A stretch of 35,000 nt of DNA, taken from Neocallimastix lanati (nom. inval.). Taxonomy: Eukaryota > Neocallimastigomycota > Neocallimastigomycetes > Neocallimastigales > Neocallimastigaceae. Of the stretch, positions 25,961-35,000 are shown piece by piece. The DNA lies in the NCBI GenBank assembly GCA_016946835.1, contig JACVTC010000084.1:552501-587500 (forward strand). Reading direction: 5' to 3'. The notes under the pieces are model-generated. The model worked only from the letters and a program-made list of their open reading frames with translations, was not told the origin of the DNA and made no database searches. Position 1 is the first letter of the stretch; the number at the start of each line of letters is the position of its first letter. The position numbers and the translations under genes were made by a program.

Positions 25961-27346
25961 TTGATTTTTGATTATTATATATTGATTATTGAGTTAAAAC
26001 TTTCAAGACTTTTTTTTATTTTGTATTTTGTGAATGTTAACAATATTTTAATAAAGTTTAATTAATTTAATTATGATTTCCTAAAAAGTACTTATTAAAT
26101 ATTTTAAAATCTTTAATTGAACTTACAATATATTAGAATATAAATAAATTCAATAACTACCAATTTATTATTTAATTATAAACTTTAATTAAAAATTTTT
26201 TATTTTATTTTAGATTTAATATTTTTGTGTTTTTTTTTTTTTTTTTAATTTTTTTTAAGATTTCTGTATTATTTTATATATGCTACTTTATTCTCTAATA
26301 TATAGAATAATGTAACTTAAACTGTATAATAATTATAGCCATGTATAATTAAAAATAAATCATTTTTATATATAAAATTCAATAAATTTTATTTCCATTT
26401 AAATTTTAAATTCTTTATTAAAAATTTTAATTTATTTAAAAAAAAAAATAAAAAAAAAAAAAATAAAATATATTATTATTTATTATAATAAAATATACTG
26501 TATATTACAATAATATTAGACAAATAGAAGCAATAGAATTAGATTCTATTCCAATTTATTAATTTTTATTTTTTTTTTTTTTTTTTTTAATCTTTAATTA
26601 ATAATTTTTATTAATTATTCTTATTATTATAATTGATTTGAAGTGAGGCCAAAGAAAAAAAAATAATTTACTTCAAAATTGAATAAGTAATTATTAAATA
26701 ATAAAGAAACTAATAAAATAATTAATATGAGAGAGGAAAAAAAAAGATATAATAAAAATATGCTTATTAATAATAAAATTAAAGTAATACTAAAATAATT
26801 ATTATGAATAGTAAAAAGAATAATTAGTATATAAAGTTTATAATGAATAATTGAGTAGAAATCGAATGAATAATGAATTGGTTAATATTGAATAAGATTT
26901 AATAAATATGTTATTTAAAAAAAAATTAATTAAAGTTGTTAAAACTCCTAAACAATAACAACATTATATAGCTATAGTTTACTTTTTTAAATTAATTAAT
27001 AATAATTGGTATGTAACACTAATATATATATATTTATTTATTAGATATAACTTTTTATAATTCATAAATAAAAAACTAATAAATAACAGAAAGTAAATAA
27101 ATATTTATATATGCAAATAAGGAATAAATAATTAAAATAATATTAAAATACAAATAGAATAAAAATAAAATATTTATTAAACAAGAAGAAATATAGCATA
27201 TTAATAAAAAAAATTTATTTTTATTCTTATTTTTCTTCATTTTTTATTTTAATTTTATTTTTATTTTTATTTTTATTTTTATTTTGAAATAACTAAATTA
27301 AAAAAAAAAAATAAATAAATAGATGAAATGGTATATTTTATTGTAT
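25961..27346. other. AT-rich spacer, no gene seen
   Basis: A, T and TA runs and ATTTTT repeats near 27255-27285. A short GC-bearing string GAAGTGAGGCCAAAG at about 26640-26654 is nearly the inverse complement of a string at 32238-32252. No coding signal. Confidence 0.65.
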
Positions 27347-27394
27347 TGTTTTGTTTTTGTTTTTGTTTTTGTTTTTGTTTTTGTTTTTTGTTTT
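27347..27394. repeat. (TTTTTG)n microsatellite
   Basis: About eight hexamer units directly abut the coding-derived element that starts near 27402. Confidence 0.95.
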
Positions 27395-27401
27395 TTTAAA
27401 C

Positions 27402-27870
27402 AGGGATTAACGAGAGGGAGGGACAATGGAGCCTCCAGTCTCTTCCTTAAACGTATCAGACTTTCATTAGATTCTTTGTCATACCGTTTTAGTGATGATG
27501 TGAACCTCTCTCTAAGCAAGGCTAATATGTAAGACATTCCCTATATGCCGTATTATAGGACAGGCTTCTTTTCAATGATCTCTTTAATTGTTATCGAAAG
27601 AGAGGAATAACTACATTAATCTTCTCATAGATCAAATGCTTTCTGTACTAGCACTTATATATATATATAGTCAAGCAACAGGAATATTTAATATGGTAAG
27701 CGAATACCAACTTCATTTCTAGGGAAAAGCACTCGGGAATGATGAAAATCGGCCCATATCAATTCAGAAGGTAGTTGCGGGCCAATACAGAAACCTTATG
27801 TGTGTTTAGTCCCGAGCACTAACCACCAGAATAAAAACTGGAAAGACCATATGACATATTTTATTACTTT
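27402..27870 (-). mobile_element. Coding-derived dispersed element, copy A (degenerate)
   Basis: This stretch of normal composition is homologous to 30085-30610. On the minus strand one frame reads RSLKRSLSYNTAYRECL. After a frame change it continues from the ATG at 27537 through LALLRERFTSS, KRYDKESNESLIRLRKRLE and PLSLPLV. Copy B preserves the same amino acids in the same two frames, so the ancestor was protein-coding. I cannot assign it to an element class. Shared non-coding blocks include GGCTTCTTTTC, CTAACCACCA and AACTGGAAAGA. The right edge is uncertain. Confidence 0.6.
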
Positions 27871-28158
27871 TTTTTTTTTTTTATTAAATGTCAACTATTA
27901 ATTAGTATTTTTTTTTTAATCCTGTCAAGTCTAAATTTTTATTTTAAACACCAATGAAATGTTTATTAATTAATTTTTCCTTTTCTCCTTTTTTACCCTT
28001 TTTTTTTTTTTGTTTTTTTTTGTTTTTTTTAATATTGATATATATTCTTTGCATTGGACATAAAAGGAAGGTTTTAAATTCACCATCCTATTTCTGTTAT
28101 TCGATCATTTCATAATTTTATTCATATAATAATGATGAATATTTAATAAAAGAACTAG

Positions 28159-28194
<36 letters not shown>

Positions 28195-28480
28195 TTATTT
28201 ATATCTTTAATTTAAACTATGATTGTATTAATGATTAATTATTTAATTATTGTTCATAAAGTTCTTCTTCCACTTTTTTAATTTCATATATAATATTTAT
28301 TATATTAAATATTACATATAAAATAATTAAATAATTGAATTAATAAATAATAATAAATAAATTTTCTAATATTGTGTATAAATATTTAATATTTATAATT
28401 TATAATTAATAATAAATAATAAATAAATAAATAATATATAAATAAATAAAATATAAATAAATAATATATAAATAATAAAT
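27871..28480. other. AT-rich spacer, no gene seen
   Basis: T-runs with TTTTTTTTG spacing near 27999-28030, an ATT run near 28160-28192, and AATAAATAAA repeats near 28400-28475. Confidence 0.7.
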
Positions 28481-28566
28481 ATAGAATATAGAATATAGAA
28501 TATAGAATATAGAATATAGAATATAGAATATAGAATATAGAATATAGAATATAGAATATAGAATAA
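28481..28566. repeat. 7-bp minisatellite (GAATATA)n, about 12 units
   Basis: Head-to-tail GAATATA units ending in GAATAAA variants. The period is the same as the neighbouring ATTATTT satellite but the unit is different. Confidence 0.95.
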
Positions 28567-28990
28567 AGAATAAAGAATGAATATTAACTATTATATATTA
28601 AATATTAATTATTAAATATTAAATATTAAATAATAATTGAATAATCGAAATCGAATAATAAATGTAAAACTTTCGAAGTATTAATATAAAACCAAAGAGC
28701 AAATTTGACTTCATTTCAACTGATCTATAAACAAAGTTCATGTCAATTATAAAAAAGGAAAAAAAAAATAAAAACTATAATTTTTATTAATTATTTCCAT
28801 AATTCTAAATTAAATTTGGAAATCATTTTGAATTGATGGGTTTAATGAGACCTTTTTTGGTTAGATATTAAAAAAAAAAAAAAAAAAAAAAGAATATGAT
28901 ATATTAATTTATTTATTAATTTATAAAATAATATAATAATATATTTTATGCTTTTTTTTTTATGTACTAATTAAAATTGTATTTTATAAA
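28567..28990. other. AT-rich spacer, no gene seen
   Basis: TTAAATAT repeats near 28600-28630 and a poly-A run near 28869-28891. The middle (about 28690-28860) is slightly less AT-rich but has no open frame or recognisable RNA. Confidence 0.65.
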
Positions 28991-29868
28991 TTAATTATTT
29001 ATTATTTATTATTTATTATTTATTATTTATTATTTATTATTTATTATTTATTATTTATTATTTATTATTTATTATTTATTATTTATTATTTATTATTTAT
29101 TATTTATTATTTATTATTTATTATTTATTATTTATTATTTATTATTTATTATTTATTATTTATTATTTATTATTTATTATTTATTATTTATTATTATTTA
29201 TTATTTATTATTTATTATTTATTATTTATTATTTATTATTTATTATTTATTATTTATTATTTATTATTTATTATTTATTATTTATTATTTATTATTTATT
29301 ATGTACTATTTATTAATAAATACTTTTAATTCTTTTTATTATTTATTATTTATTATTCCATTATTTATTATTAATTATTTATTATTTATTATTTATTATT
29401 TATTATTTATTATTTATTATTTATTATTTATTATTATTTATTATTTAATATTTATTTTTTATTATTTATTATTTATTATTTATTATTTATTATTTATTAT
29501 TTATTATTTATTATTTATTATTTATTATGTACTATTTATTAATAAATACTTTTAATTCTTTTTATTATTTATTATTTATTATTCCATTATTTATTATTAA
29601 TTATTTATTATTTATTATTTATTATTTATTATTTATTATTTATTATTTATTATTTAATTATATTTATTATTTATTATTTACTATTTATTATTTATTATTT
29701 ATTATTTATTATTTATTATTTATTATTTATTATTTATTATTTATTATTTATTATTTATTATTTATTATTTATTATTTATTATTTATTATTTATTATTTAT
29801 TATTTATTATTTATTATTTATTATTTATTATTTATTATTTATTATTTATTATTTATTATTTATTATTC
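28991..29868. repeat. Heptamer satellite (ATTATTT)n, third and largest locus, with two higher-order units
   Basis: About 880 bp of 7-bp repeat. The GTACTATTTATTAATAAATA unit seen at 6.2 kb occurs at 29303 and 29529, here 226 bp apart because more heptamers lie between the copies. The long open frames across it encode only Tyr-Tyr-Leu-Leu-Phe-Ile repeats and are artefacts. Confidence 0.93.
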
Positions 29869-30084
29869 AAATTATTTAAATCTAAGAATAATACATTGAA
29901 AAAAAATACTTTAAATATTAATAAAATGAAATTTATTAGGAAGAAGATTAATCTCTTTTCTATTATTATAACGGTTATCCGAAAATTCCAACATAACTTA
30001 ATTTGTAGTATCTTTATTCATAAATTCCTTATGTCTTGGAAAGACGGTTATTTTTAAAATTATTATTATTATTTTTTTTTTAGA
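29869..30084. other. Short spacer between satellite and element copy B
   Basis: A less repetitive stretch. The plus frame continuing out of the satellite reads KKINLFSIIITVIRKFQHN and stays open to 30057, but it has no recognisable motif and is probably chance or debris. Confidence 0.5.
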
Positions 30085-30408
30085 CTGGAATGAACGAGAG
30101 GGGAGGAGAATAGGATCTCCAGTCTCTCCCTTAAACGTATCAGACTCTCATTGGATTCTTTGTCATATCGTTTGTCCATTGATATGGACCTCTCTCAAAA
30201 AAAGGCTAATATAAAAGACATTCCCTATATTCCGCTTTAAACGACAGGCTTCTTTTCTATTAATCTTTTGAACCATCATGGAGGGAGGAACAATTACATT
30301 AATCCTCTCACAAATAAAATGTTTTTTTTTTTTTTTTTCTTTGTACTAGCAATAATAAAGTCTAGCAACAAGAACACTTACCATGAAGTGAGAACGTCCA
30401 ACTTCATC

Positions 30409-30448
<40 letters not shown>

Positions 30449-30552
30449 CTAAGAAAGAAAATTAACCCCCATATAAATTCAGGAGTTAGTCGAGGGGGAC
30501 GATCTAGAAAATCTTATGGGGATTGGTCTTAATTAACTAACCACCATAAAAA

Positions 30553-30585
<33 letters not shown>

Positions 30586-30610
30586 GGAAAGATTTTATAT
30601 TAAATCTTAT
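30085..30610 (-). mobile_element. Coding-derived dispersed element, copy B (degenerate)
   Basis: Homologue of copy A, 2.7 kb away in the same orientation. The minus strand gives KRSLSFKAEYRECLLY, then in another frame MSFILAFF, a stop, ERSISM, KRYDKESNESLIRLRERLE and SSPLV. Two poly-A runs (30412-30446 and about 30551-30581) have been inserted or expanded relative to copy A. The frameshift lies at the same place in both copies, so the shift may predate their duplication. Confidence 0.6.
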
Positions 30611-30880
30611 TTCACATTACTTTACATATTTGATAGTATTCATATACTTACACTACTACAAGCCAAGCCGAGATACCAAAGAATAAAGATGCTCAATTAA
30701 TAAATTAATTATATATAAAATTCTTTATAATAATAATTATACAAATAAAATATTATATTATCAATAATTTTAATATGATAATTAATAAGATTAAATATTA
30801 AATAATTAATGATAGTAAATAATTATTAATTATATATATTCTATAATAATAATTATAAATTAATCTATTTGGAAATTTTT

Positions 30881-30923
<43 letters not shown>
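30611..30923. other. AT-rich spacer leading into the tandem repeat
   Basis: A small GC-bearing string CAAGCCAAGCCGAGATACC is at about 30660. GGAAATTTTTC at 30871-30881 and the long poly-A after it resemble the join between repeat units. Confidence 0.55.
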
Positions 30924-30925
<2 letters not shown>

Positions 30926-31090
30926 ATTTCTTTCCAAATAATTAACTATTTTATTTATTCAAATCTTTTTATTAAAATATTTAATTAAAAATAATATATA
31001 AATTGGAAATTTTTTCAATAAATTGCTTATGTAATTCCATTAGAAAAGAACGATAATTTTTAATTCATAGTAATATTATGAAAGTAATTA

Positions 31091-31127
<37 letters not shown>

Positions 31128-31209
31128 GCTTTATAAATTAATATATGCATTAAAGCAAGAAGAATCTTTATCTTGTAATGATTTAAAAAAAGAAAAATGA
31201 AGGAATTTG

Positions 31210-31241
<32 letters not shown>

Positions 31242-31406
31242 ATTTCTTTCCAAATAATTAACTATTTTATTTATTCAAATCTTTTTATTAAAATATTTAA
31301 TTAAAAATAATATATAAATTGGAAATTTTTTCAATAAATTGCTTATGTAATTCCATTAGAAAAGAACGATAATTTTTAATTCATAGTAATATTATGAAAG
31401 TAATTA

Positions 31407-31456
<50 letters not shown>

Positions 31457-31538
31457 GCTTTATAAATTAATATATGCATTAAAGCAAGAAGAATCTTTAT
31501 CTTGTAATGATTTAAAAAAAGAAAAATGAAGGAATTTG

Positions 31539-31572
<34 letters not shown>

Positions 31573-31869
31573 ATTTCTTTCCAAATAATTAACTATTTTA
31601 TTTATTCAAATCTTTTTATTAAAATATTTAATTAAAAATAATATATAAATTGGAAATTTTTTCAATAAATTGCTTATGTAATTCCATTAGAAAAGAACGA
31701 TAATTTTTAATTCATAGTAATATTATGAAAGTAATTAATAAAAAAAAAAAAAAAAAAACCTTTGCTTTATAAATTAATATATGCATTAAAGCAAGAAGAA
31801 TCTTTATCTTGTAATGATTTAAAAAAAGAAAAATGAAGAAAATTTGAAAAAAAAAAAAAAAAAAAAAAA
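30924..31869. repeat. Three-unit tandem repeat (about 0.3 kb units) with poly-A hinges
   Basis: Units begin with GAATTTCTTTCCAAATAATT at 30924, 31240 and 31571 (316, 331 and 299 bp). Unique parts are virtually identical; length differences come from two internal poly-A runs, one before CCTTTGCTTTATAAATTAA and one at the unit end. Each unit has an inverted repeat TTGCTTTA...TAAAGCAA around TATATGCAT. No open frame of substance is present. Confidence 0.95.
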
Positions 31870-32341
31870 TGGTATGGTATTCAAATTAATTTGTTTAATA
31901 GAAGACCTAGAACTTGAAAATAATATTGTTGAATTATGGTTTAGATGTTTTGTTTAATTTAATTTTAAATAATAAAAAGTATTGATTTGTAAGAAATAGC
32001 AGAGTAATGATCAAAATGGAAAAAAAAAAAAAAAAAAAAAAGATTATCAGAATTCTGTTGTACAAAAAATTTACTATTAATGGTAAAAACTTTAAACAGT
32101 TAATAGGATTTTTAATAAAGAATTATTTTAATATTTTTTAAAAAAAAAAAAAAAAAAATTTAATTTAATAAATAAAAATAAAAAAAATAAAAATAAAAAT
32201 AAAAAAAATTAAATAAATCTTTATCACTAAATATTTCTTGGCCTCGCTTCAAAAGGAAAGTTTGGGAATGGAGAAGTACTTCTTCCAGAAAAAAAAAAAA
32301 AAACGTATTAGAAAATTCTCAGTAATAATATACATCCGGAA

Positions 32342-32344
<3 letters not shown>
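31870..32344. other. AT-rich spacer with small non-repetitive patches
   Basis: Patches of mixed composition occur at 31870-31940 and 32237-32300 (CTTGGCCTCGCTTCAAAAGG, GAAGTACTTC palindrome), split by poly-A runs. No coding frame is seen; probably fragments of old elements. Confidence 0.5.

Positions 32345-32395
<51 letters not shown>
32345..32395. repeat. Poly-A tract of 51 bases
   Basis: Longest uninterrupted homopolymer noted in the window. Confidence 0.95.
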
Positions 32396-32397
<2 letters not shown>

Positions 32398-32733
32398 TAA
32401 GTATTTTTTAAAAATAATTATATTACTTTTAATTTTATTTTTATATTTTTTGTTAAATCATTAAAAAATTAATAAGCATTGAAGGTTAAAAAAAAAAATA
32501 CTTTTTCTAAAACTTTTTAATTAAATAGTTTTATTTTTAAAGTATATTTTATTTTTAAAGAATATTTATATATTTTTTTTAGAGATATATGAAACTTTTG
32601 ATTTTTTATTAATATAAAGAATCTCTTTTTTTTTAAAAAATATATCATTTTTAAGAATATTTAAATATATATAAACCTTTTTAATTTTTAAAAGTATTTT
32701 TTTTTTTACAAAAAAAATATATAATGAAATTTC

Positions 32734-32764
<31 letters not shown>

Positions 32765-33280
32765 TTATTTTTAAAGAATAAAATTATTTATTAAAATTAT
32801 TTATTTATTAATTTATTTATTTATTTACTAATTTATTATATTAAAATTTTGATACGCCACATTTTCCAAAAAAAAACCTACTTCTTATAAATAATGAAAA
32901 AATCAATATAACTAAAAAAATATAAATGAACAATAAAATTATTAAATTATAAAAAAAAAACAATAAACATTAGATATTAAATATTAAATATTAATTAATT
33001 AAAGAAAATAAATATTTATTTTGTGATTCAAATTTATGATATTAAAATTAATAATAAAAAAAAAGCAATATACTAGTTTAAAATTTTTAGATTTATTTAA
33101 AGACCACTCTTTTAAATACCATTAATACTTCATTATCTCAATAAAATCCTCAAATACATATAATATAAATATATATTATATCCATTATTATTTTTAAATA
33201 ATTATATAAATTTTCAAATGCATTATTAAAAATTTTTAAATTAAATTTATTATAAAATATAAAAAGTGAACTGTTTAACC
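32396..33280. other. AT-rich spacer, no gene seen
   Basis: TA runs, TTTAAAGAATAT repeats and A/T homopolymers; nothing coding. Confidence 0.7.
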
Positions 33281-33470
33281 CAAAGCGAAACATCTACTAC
33301 TATTGAAAAAAGAAGTACATATATTAGATGAGTTAACGTTCGTTATTGGCACGCCCATTTGAATTTCGATCATTGCAAGGTCGAACCACGGTATTGCACG
33401 CCTTCCTCAGTTTTATTGTAGATTAAAATGTGGTAGCGGAAGAAAATTTTTATTTATACTAGATCTCATT
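33281..33470. other. GC-richer island of unknown origin
   Basis: About 190 bp of more balanced composition. It carries an imperfect direct repeat, GTTCGTTATTGGCACGCC (33339-33356) and CCACGGTATTGCACGCC (33386-33402). GGTCGAACC between them (33380-33388) resembles part of a tRNA B box, but no cloverleaf could be folded on either strand. It may be a tRNA-derived SINE piece or a transposon edge. Confidence 0.3.
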
Positions 33471-33728
33471 TTTAACTTTTCTCTCTTCTTTTGGATAACT
33501 AAAAATTAAATCTATCCTATTGGTTAATACTTTTTTTGCAATGGTATGATTGGTTAATTTGAATTAAAGGATTAAGAAATTATTTCTATTTAATTTTTTT
33601 TTTAAAAAAATTAATCTAACCTATTATTAATTACTTATTAATTATTATTTATTTATTATTTATTATATTTTTTAATTAAGAAAATACTTTTTAATAATAA
33701 AAAATTAAGAAATAAAATTAACTTTTAT

Positions 33729-33737
33729 AATTTTTTA
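33729..33737. repeat. Target-site duplication (left), AATTTTTTA
   Basis: A nine-base string immediately before the GGG end of the foldback element, repeated exactly at 34134-34142 after its CCC end. Confidence 0.65.
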
Positions 33738-34133
33738 GGGTGTGGGGCATTTCGCCAAATTGCATTTCGCCAGATTGCATTTCGCCAATTTTTTTGAAAG
33801 CATGTGGCGTATTAAAAAAATGTGGCATTTCGCCAAATTGCAATTCGCCAAGTTGCATTTCGCCAGATTGAAAATTATTAAATAAATAAATAAATCAATA
33901 AATAAAATTAATTATTATTAATATCGCATCAAAACAATTTTAAAAAAAATATATTTTAAATTAATATTTATTTATTTATTCATTTATTTATATCAATACT
34001 CTACTTGTCGAAATGCAACCTGGCGAAAAGCAACTTGGGGAAATGCAACTTGGGGAAATGCAACATTTTAATACTACGCCACTTGGCGAAATGCAACCTG
34101 GCGAAATGCAATTTGGGGAAATGCAACTCTCCC
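33738..34133. mobile_element. 396-bp foldback element, probably a non-autonomous Mutator-like (MULE) transposon
   Basis: Ends are GGG (33738) and CCC (34131-34133). The left arm holds six copies of a 15-bp unit of type GCATTTCGCCAAATT. The right arm (34005-34133) holds about seven copies on the opposite strand. In both arms the third unit is followed by a spacer containing GTGGCGTA and TTAAAA, so the arms are true inverted copies. Pairing continues inward through AAATAAAT-rich sequence, leaving a short central loop around TATCGCATCAAAAC. The exact 9-bp duplication and long inverted ends are typical of Mutator-like elements. It has no transposase and cannot move itself. Confidence 0.7.
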
Positions 34134-34142
34134 AATTTTTTA
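34134..34142. repeat. Target-site duplication (right), AATTTTTTA
   Basis: Matches 33729-33737 exactly. Low sequence complexity is the main caveat. Confidence 0.65.
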
Positions 34143-34662
34143 TTATTAAAAGTTCCTTCATTTCAGTCCATAATTCTTTTCTTATTTTCTTCTTTTATAA
34201 CTAGTATTAAACCATTAATTTATAATATAAAAAAAGCAACAAAAAAAAAATTTTATTCTAATTAAATAGCTGTTATTATTATTATTTTTTAATAATTAAA
34301 TTTTCTGTAAATTTTAAATAAAACTTTTATTCTAAAAGTTCATAATCATAAAATTATAATAGATATATAAATCAATATATATATATTTTTTTATTCTTTT
34401 ACAGATGATTTTCATTATTTAATTAATATTAAATAATGGGAAAATATTTTTATTTTTATTTTTATTTTTTTAATTTTTCTTTTCAATGTATTCAATATAT
34501 CTATAAAAATATATTATTTATTGATTTGTCATTAATACTTAAAATTATTAAAGTAATAATAATTAGTATTATTATTATTAATATTATTATCTTTATTATA
34601 AATTAATTATATGAATATTTAAATCATATTTTAATTAATATGAAAACCATAATATTATTAAT

Positions 34663-34706
<44 letters not shown>

Positions 34707-34845
34707 CATTTCCTTTTTTTAATTGCCATATCATTTTTCTGACAATGATATATAGACATAAATAATATATCTTATTTATTTATTTGAACGGTTTGGAAAA
34801 AATTTTTTAATCTTGAAAAAATAAATAAATAAAATAAATAAATAA
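34143..34845. other. AT-rich spacer, no gene seen
   Basis: Contains a poly-T run at 34668-34706 and ATT repeats near 34570-34590. Confidence 0.7.
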
Positions 34846-34883
34846 ATATGTCATTTATTTAAAACTTTAAATAAATGACATAT
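34846..34883. repeat. Perfect 18-bp hairpin with 2-base spacer
   Basis: ATATGTCATTTATTTAAA (34846-34863) and TTTAAATAAATGACATAT (34866-34883) are exact complements around AC. The close spacing would form a cruciform or a very tight hairpin. Confidence 0.9.
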
Positions 34884-35000
34884 ATATTAAAATAATACAA
34901 TATAATTTCATTTATTTGTTAATAATAAAGTACTAAAATACATTATCTATAAAAAAAAATATATATATATATAAATATATATAATAATTATATTAACATA
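34884..35000. other. AT-rich window end, no gene seen
   Basis: TA runs only. Confidence 0.7.

Noticed and set aside
25431-25964. 177-residue repetitive frame resembling a multi-pass membrane protein
   Set aside because: It is wholly accounted for by the 18-bp and 7-bp satellites.
29301-30057. Two long plus-strand frames with Tyr-Tyr-Leu-Leu-Phe-Ile repeats
   Set aside because: They are translations of the heptamer satellite; the second merely runs out into spacer.
33339-33402. tRNA gene
   Set aside because: A B-box-like GGTCGAACC is present, but no acceptor, D or anticodon stems can be formed on either strand.
33738-34133. CRISPR-like array
   Set aside because: Units are contiguous 15-mers without unique spacers, are mirrored in two arms, and the genome is eukaryotic.
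34005-34265. Repeat protein of the type KCNLxKCNLG, possibly pentapeptide-like
   Set aside because: The frame reads through the 15-bp repeats of the foldback element's right arm; 15 bases give a five-residue period by chance.

Overview
The window is an extremely AT-rich piece of a eukaryotic nuclear genome. Its genes carry short GT-AG introns made almost wholly of A and T. Asparagine- and serine-rich proteins are encoded by AAT-type repeats, and the intergenic deserts are filled with homopolymer runs, AT microsatellites and decayed retrotransposons. The best fit is an anaerobic gut fungus (Neocallimastigomycota). A dictyostelid amoeba shares the AT bias and poly-Asn habit and cannot be excluded from sequence alone, but intergenic spacers of about 8-15 kb and the LINE type argue for the fungus. 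That placement is an inference. Nothing bacterial, viral or organellar was seen.

Layout. (1) Positions 1-2976, minus strand: the 5' and middle part of a WD40-repeat protein gene in nine visible exons. Its 3' end lies beyond position 1 and its first exon was not found. (2) Positions 3000-13200: a repeat-rich spacer. It holds an ATT/ACT array, a heptamer (ATTATTT) array with a 97-bp higher-order unit, a small GC-richer island with two perfect hairpins (7145-7252), three copies of a dispersed repeat, and decayed minus-strand fragments of a non-LTR (LINE-type) retrotransposon. (3) Positions 13211-19719, minus strand: one four-exon gene for a 1944-residue Ser/Asn-rich, mostly disordered protein ending in a PAM2-like poly(A)-binding-protein interaction motif. 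(4) Positions 19720-35000: a gene-poor AT desert. It contains an 18-bp-unit array, two more heptamer arrays, two diverged copies of a coding-derived element (about 27.4 and 30.1 kb), a three-unit tandem repeat of about 0.3 kb, and a 396-bp foldback element at 33738-34133.

The two recognisable genes both read on the minus strand and are not functionally linked by anything visible. All their intron junctions keep the reading frame, which is the main support for the models. The most notable non-genic object is the foldback element at 33.7-34.1 kb. It has GGG/CCC ends, 15-bp repeats mirrored in both arms, and an exact 9-bp flanking duplication, which together look like a non-autonomous Mutator-like element. 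The most notable protein feature is the PAM2-like motif, which suggests a role in mRNA control for the large disordered protein.
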